Shown: in pieces, positions 16,324 through 25,452 of the stretch
Layout: every line of letters begins with the position of its first letter
How positions within the stretch are numbered: the first letter of the stretch is position 1
Assembly: GCF_000802965.1 (NCBI RefSeq)
Contig: NZ_JSAK01000031.1
Coordinates: 62,001-126,000, forward strand
DNA from: Pseudomonas fluorescens
GTDB lineage: Bacteria; Pseudomonadota; Gammaproteobacteria; Pseudomonadales; Pseudomonadaceae
DNA length: 64,000 nt
Direction of reading: 5' to 3'
The notes under the pieces: generated by a model
What the model was told of the DNA's origin: nothing
The model's input: the letters and a program-made list of their open reading frames with translations, nothing else
Database searches by the model: none
Translations under genes and position numbers: made by a program

Positions 16324-18396
16324 ATGAATCAGACGGACGAGACCGGCACATCGCCTTGGCATGCGGGCGAGCGGCAATTGCAGGAAACAATCGGCGTTGC
16401 CGATCGCATGGAAATAAACGGGCGCCGGGTCGTACGCGACTACATGCCCGACCAGCATCGATTGTTTTACAGCCAGCTGCCTTATCTGGTGTTGGGCGCC
16501 GTCGATGAACGAGGCACGCCCTGGGCGACCCTGATAGAAGGCCCGCCCGGTTTTGCCCATTCCCCCGATCCGCGAATATTGCAACTCGATCGTCTGCCCG
16601 CCGAAGGTGATCCGGTCACGCCCGCGCTGACAGAAGGGGCTGCCGTAGGCATTCTCGGCATCGATCTGAAGACCCGCAGGCGCAATCGCATGAACGGCAA
16701 CATCAGCCGCGCTTTCCCTGGCGGTTGCGCCGTTTCGGTGGTGCACAGTTTCGGCAACTGTCCGCAATATATCCAGCTGCGCAGCGTGGAGCCCGTCAGC
16801 CTCGGGCACGCTTCGGCAGCCACTCAGGCCGAGCATCTCGACCAACTCGATGAGGCCGCCAGGGCGACGATCAGCAAGGCCGACACCTTCTTTATCGCCA
16901 GTTACCTGGACCTGGACGGAGATCCCGCGCAACGCGCAGTGGACGTCTCGCACCGGGGCGGCAATGCAGGTTTCGTCAGGATTGAAGGCAACGTGCTGAA
17001 GATTCCAGACTTCGCCGGCAACCTGCATTTTAATACCCTGGGTAATTTGTTGCTCAATCCCCGGGCGGGATTGCTGTTCGTCGATTTCGAATCAGGCGAT
17101 GTACTTCAGGTCGCCGGCCGCACCGAGATCATTCTCGACGGCCCCGAGATCGCTGCATTTCAGGGCGCAGAACGGCTCTGGACGTTGACGGTGGACCAAG
17201 TGATTCGACGTCCCGCGACGTTGGCGTTGCGTTGGCAGTTTGAAGGCTTCTCGCCCAACAGTCTGATGACGGGTAGCTGGGAACAGGCCGATGGCCGCTT
17301 GCAGGCCGACGCCTTGCGCGACCAATGGCGACAGTTGCGGGTGACCCGCATTGTTGATGAAAGCAGCACGATTCGCTCGTTTTACCTGGAACCCGACGAT
17401 GGCGCCGGTTTGCCGCGCTTCGAGGCAGGGCAACACTTGCCAGTGCGCATTTGCGTCGCTGAAGGGGAGGCTCCGCTGGTCAGGACCTACAGTGTGTCGA
17501 GCGCACCGTCCGACAGTTTTTTTCGCATCAGCGTCAAGCGTGACGGGCTCGTTTCGGCGCATTTGCATCGGCGTATTCAAGTCGGGGATTTGATTGAGGC
17601 GCGTGCTCCTCAGGGACGCTTCACGGTGCAGGCCGATGAGCGTCGACCGCTGGTGCTGTTGGCCGCCGGTGTTGGCGTAACACCCTTGCTCTCGATGTTG
17701 CGCGAAGTGATTTATGAAGGAGAACGCATCCGCCGGACGCGCCCTACCTGGTTCATTCAGAGCGCACGCAGTTTGGCCGAACTGGGGTTTCGAGATGAGC
17801 TGTACGAACTGGCGACCCGCGCCAAAGAAAAAATTCGTGCGTTACGCCTGCTGAGCCAACCCGAGGAACACGCCAGCGAAGGTGAAGACTTCGAGTTGGC
17901 GGGACGCATCGACATCGCTCTGCTGAAGTCGTTGCTGCCGCTGGACGATTACGACTTTTACCTGTGTGGTCCCGGGCCATTTACCCAAGCGCTTTACGAC
18001 AGCCTGCGTGAGTTGCGCATTGGCGATGATCGCATTCATGCGGAAACCTTCGGCCCATCGACGCTGGTACGCCAGCGCGACCAACTGACGCCTGCGGTGG
18101 AGCAGGTGCCGGCGGCCAGCAGCCCGGTCAAAGTGTTGTTCGCCGCATCATCCAAAGAGGCGCGTTGGGAACCGGGCGCCGGGAGTTTGCTGGAGCTGGC
18201 TGAAAGCCGTGGCCTGAATCCGGACTTCAGTTGTCGCGGTGGATCGTGCGGCACCTGCCGTACCCGGCTGGTCAGCGGGCAAGTGCATTATCTGAACCTG
18301 CCCGCGGAAATGCCGGCAGAAGGCGAGGTGCTGATTTGTTGTGCGGTGCCTGCACAAACCAAGGAGGGCGATGCGCCCTTGGTGCTTGAGTTGTGA
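16324..18396 (+). CDS. Three-domain fusion: PNPOx-like flavin domain, ferredoxin reductase domain, 2Fe-2S ferredoxin domain
   Basis: A 690-residue protein. Residues 1 to about 330 form a pyridoxamine-phosphate-oxidase-like split barrel (RLFYSQLPYLVLGAVDERGT, RNRMNGNI). Residues from about 335 form an FNR module with the FAD motif RTYSVSSAPS, the NAD motif LLAAGVGVTPLLSML and YLCGPGPF. The C-terminus is a plant-type 2Fe-2S domain with CRGGSCGTC and a later ICC. The electron path is probably NAD(P)H to FAD to the iron-sulfur cluster, and possibly to a flavin in the first domain. The start at 16324 has AGAGGTGAT upstream. The substrate is unknown; detoxification or redox defence is a guess. Confidence 0.9.
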   Translation: MNQTDETGTSPWHAGERQLQETIGVADRMEINGRRVVRDYMPDQHRLFYSQLPYLVLGAVDERGTPWATLIEGPPGFAHSPDPRILQLDRLPAEGDPVTPALTEGAAVGILGIDLKTRRRNRMNGNISRAFPGGCAVSVVHSFGNCPQYIQLRSVEPVSLGHASAATQAEHLDQLDEAARATISKADTFFIASYLDLDGDPAQRAVDVSHRGGNAGFVRIEGNVLKIPDFAGNLHFNTLGNLLLNPRAGLLFVDFESGDVLQVAGRTEIILDGPEIAAFQGAERLWTLTVDQVIRRPATLALRWQFEGFSPNSLMTGSWEQADGRLQADALRDQWRQLRVTRIVDESSTIRSFYLEPDDGAGLPRFEAGQHLPVRICVAEGEAPLVRTYSVSSAPSDSFFRISVKRDGLVSAHLHRRIQVGDLIEARAPQGRFTVQADERRPLVLLAAGVGVTPLLSMLREVIYEGERIRRTRPTWFIQSARSLAELGFRDELYELATRAKEKIRALRLLSQPEEHASEGEDFELAGRIDIALLKSLLPLDDYDFYLCGPGPFTQALYDSLRELRIGDDRIHAETFGPSTLVRQRDQLTPAVEQVPAASSPVKVLFAASSKEARWEPGAGSLLELAESRGLNPDFSCRGGSCGTCRTRLVSGQVHYLNLPAEMPAEGEVLICCAVPAQTKEGDAPLVLEL

Positions 18397-18427
18397 GTCG
18401 CTCAACGGAACGGATCAGGAGAAGAAA

Positions 18428-19057
18428 ATGCGCAAGCTCATCGTTGCCGCCTTCATCAGCCTCGATGGCGTCATCCAGGCGCCCGGCGGGCCTGATGAAG
18501 ATACCAGCGGCGAATTCCGTTTCGGTGGCTGGATCGTGCCTTACTCGGACGAGTCCTCCGGTCAGGCGATAAAGGACTTGTTCTCGCAGCCGTTCGAGTT
18601 GCTGCTGGGTCGTCGCACCTACGACATATTCGCGGCGTACTGGCCGCGGATAAAGACCGAATCACATAACTACATCGCTGATCTGTTCAACAGTGTCCCC
18701 AAGCACGTGGTCACCCATCATCCCGATACCCTTGATTGGCACAACAGTCATGGGTTGCAGGGAAACCTCGTCGACGCGATACACGCGCTCAAGCAACAGC
18801 TTGGCGCTCACCTGTTGACCCAGGGCAGCGGAGAACTGGTGAGGCAATTGCTTGCCGCCGGGTTGGTGGATGAGCTTCGGTTGATGACTTTTCCTGTTGT
18901 ACTCGGGCAAGGCAAGCGCCTGTTCGATGACAACGTACAAGCGTCCGCCTTCACGTTGGAACGTTCGACCAGCACGCCACAAGGTGTGCTGATCTCCCGC
19001 TACGTGCGCAGCGGCGAGGTGCGCACGGGATCGTTCACCGAAGCTGAACCCCAATAA
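18428..19057 (+). CDS. RibD C-terminal/dihydrofolate-reductase-like family protein
   Basis: A 209-residue protein of the YyaP/YwjB type: MRKLIVAAFISLDGVIQAPG at the N-terminus, LLGRRTYDIFAAYWP in the middle, and LLTQGSGELVRQLLAAGLVDELRLMTFPVVLGQGKRLF, the signature of RibD_C-like reductases. They share the DHFR fold and bind NADPH, but their substrate is generally unknown. AGGAG at 18417-18421 and the 31-bp gap to the flavoprotein gene suggest co-transcription with it. Confidence 0.9.
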   Translation: MRKLIVAAFISLDGVIQAPGGPDEDTSGEFRFGGWIVPYSDESSGQAIKDLFSQPFELLLGRRTYDIFAAYWPRIKTESHNYIADLFNSVPKHVVTHHPDTLDWHNSHGLQGNLVDAIHALKQQLGAHLLTQGSGELVRQLLAAGLVDELRLMTFPVVLGQGKRLFDDNVQASAFTLERSTSTPQGVLISRYVRSGEVRTGSFTEAEPQ

Positions 19058-19062
19058 GCGCA

Positions 19063-19095
19063 CAAAAAAAACGGCTCGTTGGTTAAACGAGCCGT
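19063..19095 (-). terminator. Rho-independent terminator of the secreted hydrolase gene
   Basis: ACGGCTCGTT (19071-19080) and AACGAGCCGT (19086-19095) form a perfect 10-bp stem. The A-run at 19063-19071 becomes a T-run on the minus strand, so it terminates the minus-strand hydrolase gene. It also lies just after the plus-strand RibD-like gene and may act weakly there. Confidence 0.85.
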
Positions 19096-19126
19096 CTGTG
19101 TGAACGCGCTTATCGCGGGACGCTAC

Positions 19127-20194
19127 TCAAAGGTGATCGGCATCAATCACCGCTTTGGCGAACGCCTGCGGATCTTCCTGCGGCAGGTTGTGGCCGATGC
19201 CGCCGTTGATCAGCCGGAACTCGTACTTGCCGGTAAAGCGTTTGGCGTAATCCTCCGGGTTCGGGTGCGGTGCGCCATTGGCATCGCCTTCAAGGGTGAT
19301 GGTCGGCACGCTGATCGAAGGCGCCGTCGCCAGTTTCTGCTCCAGCGCCTCGTATCGGGATTCGCCTTGCACCAGGCCCAGGCGCCATCGGTAGTTGAAC
19401 ACGGTGATGTCGACATGGTCGGGGTTTTCCAGGGCCTTGGCGCTGCGGTCGAACGTGGCGTCATCGAAGGCCCATTTCGGCGAGGCCAGTTGCCAGATCA
19501 ACTTGGCGAAGTCGTGGGTGTTTTTCTCGTACCCGGCGCGACCTCGGTCGGTGGCGAAGTAGAACTGATACCACCACTGCAATTCAGCTTTCGGTGGCAG
19601 CGGGTTCTTGCCAGCCGCCTGATTACCGATCAGATAGCCGCTGACCGAAACCAGCGCCTTGACCCGTTCCGGCCACAGCGCCGAGACGATGTCGGCGGAA
19701 CGCGCGCCCCAATCGTAGCCACCCAGCACGGCCTGTTTGATCTTCAGCGCATCCATGAAGTCGATGACGTCACTGGCCAGCGCGGCGGGTTGACCATTAC
19801 GTACGGTTTTCTCGGACAGGAAATGCGTGTCGCCATAGCCGCGTGCATAGGGCATCAGCACGCGATAACCCTTGGCCGCCAGCAACGGTGCGACTTCGTC
19901 ATAGCTGTGAATGTCGTACGGCCAGCCGTGCAGAAGAATCACCACCGGGCCATCGGCCGGACCTGTTTCGGCGTACGCCACGTCCAGCAGGCCCGCGTTG
20001 ACATGCTTGAGCGGGCCGAACGGAGAGGGCGCCGAATAGGAGACGCCGGCATTGGTCGCCGCTGGCTGTGCGGCTGCGGTCGATTGAGCGTGGGCCGCAC
20101 CGATCACGCCGAACAGGGTGAGCGCGAGGAGTGAAGAACCGACCAGACCGCGGCGAGTTTTGCCGGTGTTGTCCTTGTGCATTGCCATCTTCAT
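19127..20194 (-). CDS. Exported alpha/beta hydrolase (haloalkane dehalogenase/epoxide hydrolase-like)
   Basis: A 355-residue hydrolase with a signal peptide ending near GAAHAQS. The oxyanion loop HGWPYDIHSYDEV, the nucleophile elbow GGYDWGARSAD with an aspartate, and the final histidine in GGIGHNLPQEDP point to an aspartate-based hydrolase (epoxide hydrolase or dehalogenase type). The ATG at 20194 is preferred because ACGGAGA precedes it; upstream in-frame codons add nothing conserved. It is probably periplasmic, and the physiological substrate is unknown. Confidence 0.85.
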   Translation of the reverse strand: MKMAMHKDNTGKTRRGLVGSSLLALTLFGVIGAAHAQSTAAAQPAATNAGVSYSAPSPFGPLKHVNAGLLDVAYAETGPADGPVVILLHGWPYDIHSYDEVAPLLAAKGYRVLMPYARGYGDTHFLSEKTVRNGQPAALASDVIDFMDALKIKQAVLGGYDWGARSADIVSALWPERVKALVSVSGYLIGNQAAGKNPLPPKAELQWWYQFYFATDRGRAGYEKNTHDFAKLIWQLASPKWAFDDATFDRSAKALENPDHVDITVFNYRWRLGLVQGESRYEALEQKLATAPSISVPTITLEGDANGAPHPNPEDYAKRFTGKYEFRLINGGIGHNLPQEDPQAFAKAVIDADHL

Positions 20195-20318
20195 GGGGAT
20201 GTCTCCGTTGCATGTCATGGGTCAGGGGCTCTGGCTGGATCCCCTTCAAACCTTGCCTGCATTTGAACGCGGGGACGTATCTGGCGTGTGTCGAATTGCA
20301 CGGCCAGACGCAAGCCGA

Positions 20319-20356
20319 TGTATCGGGGTGTCGCCCGGATACACTGTGATACACAG
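20319..20356. promoter_or_regulatory. Dyad symmetries upstream of the secreted hydrolase gene
   Basis: TGTATC...GATACA enclose a GGG/CCC core (20319-20343), and CTGTGATACACAG is a near-perfect palindrome (20344-20356). They lie about 125-160 bp upstream of the hydrolase start in a 197-bp gap, consistent with an operator. The regulator is unknown. Confidence 0.3.
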
Positions 20357-20391
20357 AGTCATTCTGCGCCTCTCGTGTCTTGAACAGAGCC

Positions 20392-21603
20392 TCACACCCC
20401 TTTGGTAGACGGTAGCAAGATTGTCAGTATCCCCAGCAGTGGCAGATAGGAGCAAAGGTTGTACACGTACTCGATGCCGTGAATATCCGCCAGATGCCCG
20501 AGCAAGGCGGCGCCAATGCCGCCAAAGCCGAACATCAGACCGAAGAACACGCCGGCGATCATGCCGACGTTGCCCGGCACCAGTTCCTGGGCGAAAACCA
20601 CGATGGCGGAGAACGCCGACGCCAGAACAAAACCGATGACCATGCTCAGCACACCCGTCCAGAACAGATCGACGTAGGGCAACGCCAAGGTGAAAGGTGC
20701 TGCGCCGAGGATGGAGAACCAGATCACCTTCTTGCGACCGATCTTGTCACCGATAGGGCCGCCAAAGAACGTGCCTGCGGCGACAGAGCCAAGAAACAGA
20801 AACAGGTACAGCTGAGAACTGGCGACCGACAGGTCAAACTTCTCGATCAAATAGAAGGTGAAGTAGCTGGTGAAGCTGGTCATGTAGAAGTATTTGGAGA
20901 AGACCAACAGTGCCAGCACCACCAGCGCAAAGGTCACTCGCCCTTTAGACAGTCCATGGGTGGCCTTGCTGCCCTGCTTCAGCTTGAACAGGTTCAAGTG
21001 CTGGCGATACCAACGGCTGAGACCGAACAGAACCAGGATGGCGAATGCCGCAAACAGACCGAACCAGGCGACGTTGCCCTGTCCGTAAGGAATGATGATC
21101 GCCGCCGCCAGTAACGGACCAAAGGCACTACCGGCGTTGCCACCGACCTGGAACGTCGACTGTGCGAGGCCGTAGCGACCACCCGATGCCAGGCGGGCAA
21201 CCCGGGAAGTTTCCGGGTGAAAGGTTGAGGAACCAATGCCGATCAGCGCCGAGGCCACGAGGATCGCCGGGAAGGAACCGACGAAGGCCAGCATCAAAAT
21301 GCCAATCAGCGTACACACCATGCCCGCTGGCAGCAGCCACGGTTTGGGGTGACGGTCGGTGTGATAACCGATCCATGGTTGTAGCAGCGAGGCGGTGAGC
21401 TGGAAGGTCAGCGTGATCAGTCCAACCTGGGTGAACGTCAGGCCGTAGTTGGCCTTGAGCATCGGGTAAATCGACGGCAGGACGGCCTGGATCAGGTCGT
21501 TGATCAGGTGCGCCAGAGCGCAAGCGCCGATCACACGCATGACCAAGGGGCTTGCCTGGCTGGCAACTGAAGCGCTGGCTGAAGCGGTAGTGCTGGTGGA
21601 CAT
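20392..21603 (-). CDS. fsr: MFS efflux transporter of the Fsr (fosmidomycin resistance) family
   Basis: A 403-residue inner-membrane protein with about twelve segments. Landmarks are HLINDLIQAVLPSIYPMLK, LLQPWIGYHTDRHPKPW, GSSTFHPETSRVAR and GGPIGDKIGRKKVIWFS, the pattern of Fsr-like proteins. Members export fosmidomycin and other drugs or metabolites. The gene is divergent from an AraC regulator 52 bp away, an arrangement like the nimT-nimR type, so expression is probably induced by the exported compound. The substrate is not known from sequence. Confidence 0.88.
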   Translation of the reverse strand: MSTSTTASASASVASQASPLVMRVIGACALAHLINDLIQAVLPSIYPMLKANYGLTFTQVGLITLTFQLTASLLQPWIGYHTDRHPKPWLLPAGMVCTLIGILMLAFVGSFPAILVASALIGIGSSTFHPETSRVARLASGGRYGLAQSTFQVGGNAGSAFGPLLAAAIIIPYGQGNVAWFGLFAAFAILVLFGLSRWYRQHLNLFKLKQGSKATHGLSKGRVTFALVVLALLVFSKYFYMTSFTSYFTFYLIEKFDLSVASSQLYLFLFLGSVAAGTFFGGPIGDKIGRKKVIWFSILGAAPFTLALPYVDLFWTGVLSMVIGFVLASAFSAIVVFAQELVPGNVGMIAGVFFGLMFGFGGIGAALLGHLADIHGIEYVYNLCSYLPLLGILTILLPSTKGV

Positions 21604-21655
21604 CGCAGATCATCCGGACGGGTGAAAAAAGGGCTGGGCATGAGTACAGGTCGCT

Positions 21656-22495
21656 ATGCTAGATTTCAGCAAATTGCCTGTCTCACGCGATCCGGGCGAC
21701 AACTATCGTAAAAAGGGAATCATCATCAAACCGTTGCAAGAATTTCTGCTCGAGATGGACGAAGTGGCCTGGGCGGTGTGCAGCAGCGCTACCGACTACC
21801 CGGAAAACTGGTTCATCGAGCCTCACTCCCATGCCAAACATCAGTTGATCTACGCGATTGAAGGCGTGATGGTCGTGCATTCGGGGCTGAGCCAGTGGAC
21901 TGTTCCGCCCAGCCGCGGGATATGGATGCCCAGCGGCCACGTGCACTCGATTCGCTGTGTTGGTGCGTTGAAGATGCGCAGCGTTTTCGTGCGCCCGGAC
22001 CAGTTTCCGCAGCTCCCGGGCGAAACCCGGGCGGTGAGCATCTCGGCGCTGCTGAGCGAGCTGATCAAGACCTCAGTGACCATCGCCGCGCCGATCGATG
22101 CCGATACCCGTGAAGCCAGGATCCTGCGCTTGATCGTCGACGAACTGACCCTCTTGCCGACCTTGCCTCTGCACCTGCCGCAACCGGCTGATCCGCGTAT
22201 CGGCGCGATTTGTGCGACCTTGCAAACCGATCCGGGTGACGGTTCAACGCTGGCGGACTGGAGCGCCCGGCTGAACCTTGATGAGAAGACCATCCAGCGC
22301 CTGTTCCACAAGGAAACAGGCATGACGTTCGGCCAGTGGCGTCAACAAGCCCGGCTGCTGTTGGCGCTGGAGCGCATTGCAGTAGGGGAGAAAATCATCG
22401 ATGTTGCCGGAGCCTTGGGTTACGACAGCCCCAGCGCCTTCACGACCATGTTCAAAAAGCAGTTCGGGAAGACGCCCAGTCATTTTTTCAAGTGA
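21656..22495 (+). CDS. AraC family regulator, divergent to the Fsr-like pump
   Basis: A 279-residue regulator. The N-terminal cupin has PHSHAKHQLIYA and PPSRGIWMPSGHVHSI; the C-terminal AraC DNA-binding domain has DWSARLNLDEKTIQRLFHKE and IIDVAGALGYDSPSAFTTMF. This architecture is that of YkgA/NimR-like regulators beside MFS pumps. The binding sites are probably in the short 52-bp divergent gap. It converges with arsH, 10 bp apart. Confidence 0.9.
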   Translation: MLDFSKLPVSRDPGDNYRKKGIIIKPLQEFLLEMDEVAWAVCSSATDYPENWFIEPHSHAKHQLIYAIEGVMVVHSGLSQWTVPPSRGIWMPSGHVHSIRCVGALKMRSVFVRPDQFPQLPGETRAVSISALLSELIKTSVTIAAPIDADTREARILRLIVDELTLLPTLPLHLPQPADPRIGAICATLQTDPGDGSTLADWSARLNLDEKTIQRLFHKETGMTFGQWRQQARLLLALERIAVGEKIIDVAGALGYDSPSAFTTMFKKQFGKTPSHFFK

Positions 22496-22505
22496 TCACT
22501 GTCCT

Positions 22506-23198
22506 TCAAATCGACCCTTGATTGACACGCTTGGTCAGCTCTTCAGCCGACTCCTTGCGTTCCGAATAACGGTCGACCAGATCCGGGCGATCGCGCAGCA
22601 ACAGTGTGAACTTCACCAGCTCCTCCATGACGTCCACAACACGGTCGTAAAGCGAAGAGGGTTTCATGCGATTGCCTTCGTCAAATTCCAGAAAGGCTTT
22701 CGGCACGGAAGATTGATTGGGGATGGTGAACATCCGCATCCAGCGTCCCAGAACACGCAGCTGATTCACCACGTTGAACGATTGCGAGCCGCCGCTGACC
22801 TGCATGACGGCGAGCGTCTTGCCTTGTGTCGGACGAACCGCGCCCAACGCCAGCGGTACCCAGTCAATCTGGGCCTTGAATACGGCAGACATCGAACCGT
22901 GACGCTCGGGTGAACACCAGACCTGTCCTTCGGACCATTGCATCAGCTCCAGCAGTTCCTGGACTTTCGGGTGATCGCCGGGAGCGTCATCGGGAAGTGG
23001 CAGGCCTGACGGGTTGAAGATCCGTGTCTCGGCACCGAAGTGTTCGAGCAAGCGCGCGGCTTCTTCGACCAGCAGTCGACTGAAGGAGCGTGCGCGGGTC
23101 GACCCGTACAGCAACAGAATGCGTGGCTTGTGTTGGCTGTCGTCAGTGGCGATGGGCTGAGTCAGCGAGGTGTCGAGATTGGGCAATGGAGTGGTCAT
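22506..23198 (-). CDS. arsH: ArsH, NADPH-dependent organoarsenical oxidase/FMN reductase
   Basis: A 230-residue flavodoxin-like protein: LLYGSTRARSFSRLLVEEA (FMN phosphate loop), QVWCSPERHGSMSAVFKAQIDW and GGSQSFNVVNQLRVLGRWMRM are signatures of ArsH. ArsH oxidises trivalent methylated and aromatic arsenicals and reduces quinones. It is the last gene of arsRBCH, 11 bp after arsC, and shares the operon's arsenite induction. Confidence 0.95.
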   Translation of the reverse strand: MTTPLPNLDTSLTQPIATDDSQHKPRILLLYGSTRARSFSRLLVEEAARLLEHFGAETRIFNPSGLPLPDDAPGDHPKVQELLELMQWSEGQVWCSPERHGSMSAVFKAQIDWVPLALGAVRPTQGKTLAVMQVSGGSQSFNVVNQLRVLGRWMRMFTIPNQSSVPKAFLEFDEGNRMKPSSLYDRVVDVMEELVKFTLLLRDRPDLVDRYSERKESAEELTKRVNQGSI

Positions 23199-23209
23199 GG
23201 GGGCTCCCG

Positions 23210-23680
23210 TTATAGCGTGCCGATGCGGTCGAGTTCGCGCTTCAGTGCATCACGATCGAGTTGGCTGAAGGGCAGGGTGAGGAAGGCCCGGCAGCGTGTT
23301 TCGATGCGTGCCAGGGTTGCGTGAAAGGCTGCGGCGACAACTGCCTCATCTCCCTTCACCTCGGATGGATCTTCCAGTCCCCAATGGGCTTTCAAGGCAG
23401 GCCCGAAGTATACCGGGCACGCCTCGCCAGCAGCCTTGTCGCAGACAGTGATGACAATGTCCGGCGGGTTGGCTTCGAAGGCGTCGTTGCCTTTGCTGCT
23501 TAAACCGTCAATTGCTATCCCGGCCTCCTGCAGCGTCGTCAGGCTGCGCGGCAGAACCTGGCCTTTGGGGAAGCTGCCAGCGCTGATCGCCTGGAAGCCT
23601 TGCGGTGCGAGATGGTTGAACATCGCTTCGGACAGAATGCTGCGACAGCTATTGGCGGTACACATGAACAGGACGCGCAT
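23210..23680 (-). CDS. arsC: Arsenate reductase, thioredoxin-coupled low-molecular-weight phosphatase type
   Basis: A 156-residue ArsC with the phosphatase P-loop CX5R as C7-TANSC-R13 and the two redox cysteines in TVCDKAAGEACPVYF. It reduces arsenate to arsenite for export by ArsB. The ATG at 23680 has GGAG upstream; a longer form is not conserved. It lies 25 bp after arsB. Confidence 0.95.
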   Translation of the reverse strand: MRVLFMCTANSCRSILSEAMFNHLAPQGFQAISAGSFPKGQVLPRSLTTLQEAGIAIDGLSSKGNDAFEANPPDIVITVCDKAAGEACPVYFGPALKAHWGLEDPSEVKGDEAVVAAAFHATLARIETRCRAFLTLPFSQLDRDALKRELDRIGTL

Positions 23681-23705
23681 GGCGACTCCTCTTTCCAGGC
23701 AGGTG

Positions 23706-24989
23706 CTAGAGGCCAAGGCGCAAGGCCAGGGCAGACAAGGTGATGAATAAAATGGGCAGGGTCAGAATCACACCCACCTTGAAGTAGTAACCCCAAGTGA
23801 TACGGATGCCCTTGCGCTGCAGAACGTGCAGCCAAAGCAGAGTCGCCAGGCTGCCGATGGGCGTGATTTTCGGGCCGAGATCAGAGCCGATGACGTTGGC
23901 GTAGATCATGGCCTCGCGCACCACGCCGGTGGCGTCACTCGCATGAATCGACAGCGCGCCCACCAACACAGTCGGCATGTTGTTCATGGCGGATGACAGC
24001 AGGGCCGTGAGGAAGCCAGTGCCCAATGCCGCGCCCCAGATGCCGTAGTCGGCCAAATAGTTGAGGATCTCCGTCAGGTAGGTGGTCAGGCCCGCGTTTT
24101 TCAGCCCGTAAACCACCAGGTACATGCCCAACGAGAAAGTCACGACTTGCCAGGGTGCTTCGCGCAGTACGCGCCGGGTTGAAATGACATGGCCCCGCGC
24201 CGCAACGGCGAACAGCAACGCGGCGCAGAAGGCCGAAATGACACTGATCGGAACGCCCATCGGCTCCAGTGCAAACAACCCGACCAGCAACAACACCAGG
24301 ACTATCCAGCCGACGCGAAAGGTCAGCCGGTCGCGCACGGCATGTCGCGGATCTTGCAGGTCGTCCAGTGAATAACGTTCGGGGATGTCGCGGCGGAAAA
24401 ACCAGTACAGCATCGCCAGCGTCGAGCCCACGGCAACGAAGTTGACCGGCACCATGATGGAGGCGTACTCGTTGAAGCCCAGGTTGAAGTAATCCGCCGA
24501 AACGATGTTGACCAGATTTGACACTACCAGCGGCAGGCTGGCGGTGTCGGCGATAAAACCTGCGGCCATGACAAACGCCAGGGTCGACGCAGGGGAAAAG
24601 CGCAGGGCGAGCAAAATGGAAATAACGATGGGCGTCAGGATCAGCGCCGCGCCGTCGTTGGCGAACAGCGCGGAGACTGCGGCCCCCAGCAGAACGGTAA
24701 AGGCGAACAGTCGACGGCCATTGCCCTTGGCCCAGCGGGCAACGTGCAATGCGGCCCATTGAAAGAACCCGGCCTCGTCGAGCAGCAGGCTAATGATGAT
24801 CAGCGCAATGAACGTTGCAGTGGCGTTCCAGACAATGCTCCACACCAGTGGAATATCGTTGAGCGACACGACACCGGTGATCAGTGCCAAAACGGCGCCC
24901 AAGGTGGCGCTCCACCCAACGCCCAGGCCTTTGGGCTGCCAGATGACCAACACGATGGTGAACAGGAAAATCGCGAACGCTATAAGCAT
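23706..24989 (-). CDS. arsB: ArsB arsenite efflux permease
   Basis: A 427-residue integral membrane protein of the ArsB/NhaD superfamily. Landmarks are SALFANDGAALILTPIV, ADTASLPLVVSNLVNIVSAD and SSAMNNMPTVL, which match E. coli-type ArsB rather than Acr3. It exports arsenite and antimonite with the proton gradient. No ArsA ATPase gene is present. Confidence 0.95.
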   Translation of the reverse strand: MLIAFAIFLFTIVLVIWQPKGLGVGWSATLGAVLALITGVVSLNDIPLVWSIVWNATATFIALIIISLLLDEAGFFQWAALHVARWAKGNGRRLFAFTVLLGAAVSALFANDGAALILTPIVISILLALRFSPASTLAFVMAAGFIADTASLPLVVSNLVNIVSADYFNLGFNEYASIMVPVNFVAVGSTLAMLYWFFRRDIPERYSLDDLQDPRHAVRDRLTFRVGWIVLVLLLVGLFALEPMGVPISVISAFCAALLFAVAARGHVISTRRVLREAPWQVVTFSLGMYLVVYGLKNAGLTTYLTEILNYLADYGIWGAALGTGFLTALLSSAMNNMPTVLVGALSIHASDATGVVREAMIYANVIGSDLGPKITPIGSLATLLWLHVLQRKGIRITWGYYFKVGVILTLPILFITLSALALRLGL

Positions 24990-25012
24990 AAAAAATCTCG
25001 GCAGGCTTGGGG

Positions 25013-25360
25013 TCAGCAGCAGGCGGCGGTGTTGAGAGGGCGGTCGCCCATCGCGTGAAGGCGAGCCGTGTTGGCCTCAAGCCAGGCGCTGTTGGCGGCC
25101 AATGTGGTGTCAAGAACGGCGCGTACCCACTCCGGCAACTCAGGGTTGAGCCGGTAGTAAACCCACTGACCCTGGCGACGATCGAGAAGCAGGCCGCATG
25201 CCCGGAGCTGGGCAAGGTGGCGGGAGATTTTCGGCTGGCTGTCCTCCAGCGCGCAGACCAGCTCGCAAACGCACAACTCGCCCTCGCGGGTGATCAGCAA
25301 GGTCGCCCGCGCGCGGGTTTCGTCGGATAGGCATTTGAATACGGCGGCGGGATTCAGCAC
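25013..25360 (-). CDS. arsR: ArsR arsenite-responsive repressor
   Basis: A 115-residue winged-helix repressor with the As(III) site ELCVCELVC, that is C30, C32 and C36. The recognition helix region is QPKISRHLAQLRACGLL. The GTG at 25360 is chosen because the protein then has the usual ArsR length and begins LNPAAVFKCLSDETR; an ATG 60 bp upstream would put the operator inside the gene. It also ends with a vicinal cysteine pair (AACC). It is first in arsRBCH, 23 bp before arsB. Confidence 0.92.
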   Translation of the reverse strand: MLNPAAVFKCLSDETRARATLLITREGELCVCELVCALEDSQPKISRHLAQLRACGLLLDRRQGQWVYYRLNPELPEWVRAVLDTTLAANSAWLEANTARLHAMGDRPLNTAACC

Positions 25361-25376
25361 GGTGGTGTCTTCGATA

Positions 25377-25410
25377 CATATGGATATACGAATATACGGT
25401 TTTCCATATG
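25377..25410 (-). promoter_or_regulatory. Putative ArsR operator/promoter region
   Basis: CATATGGA (25377-25384) and TCCATATG (25403-25410) form a perfect inverted repeat around TATACGAATATACGG, 17 bp upstream of the arsR start codon. The position and AT-rich dyad fit ArsR autorepression; the specific contact bases are inferred. Confidence 0.6.
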
Positions 25411-25452
25411 TGATGAGCAAGGCAAAATATTAGCGCTGAAGATTTGGGGGAT

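Noticed and set aside
19079..20134. Plus-strand open frame of 351 codons
   Set aside because: It is antisense to the secreted alpha/beta hydrolase, which has signal peptide, nucleophile and histidine motifs.
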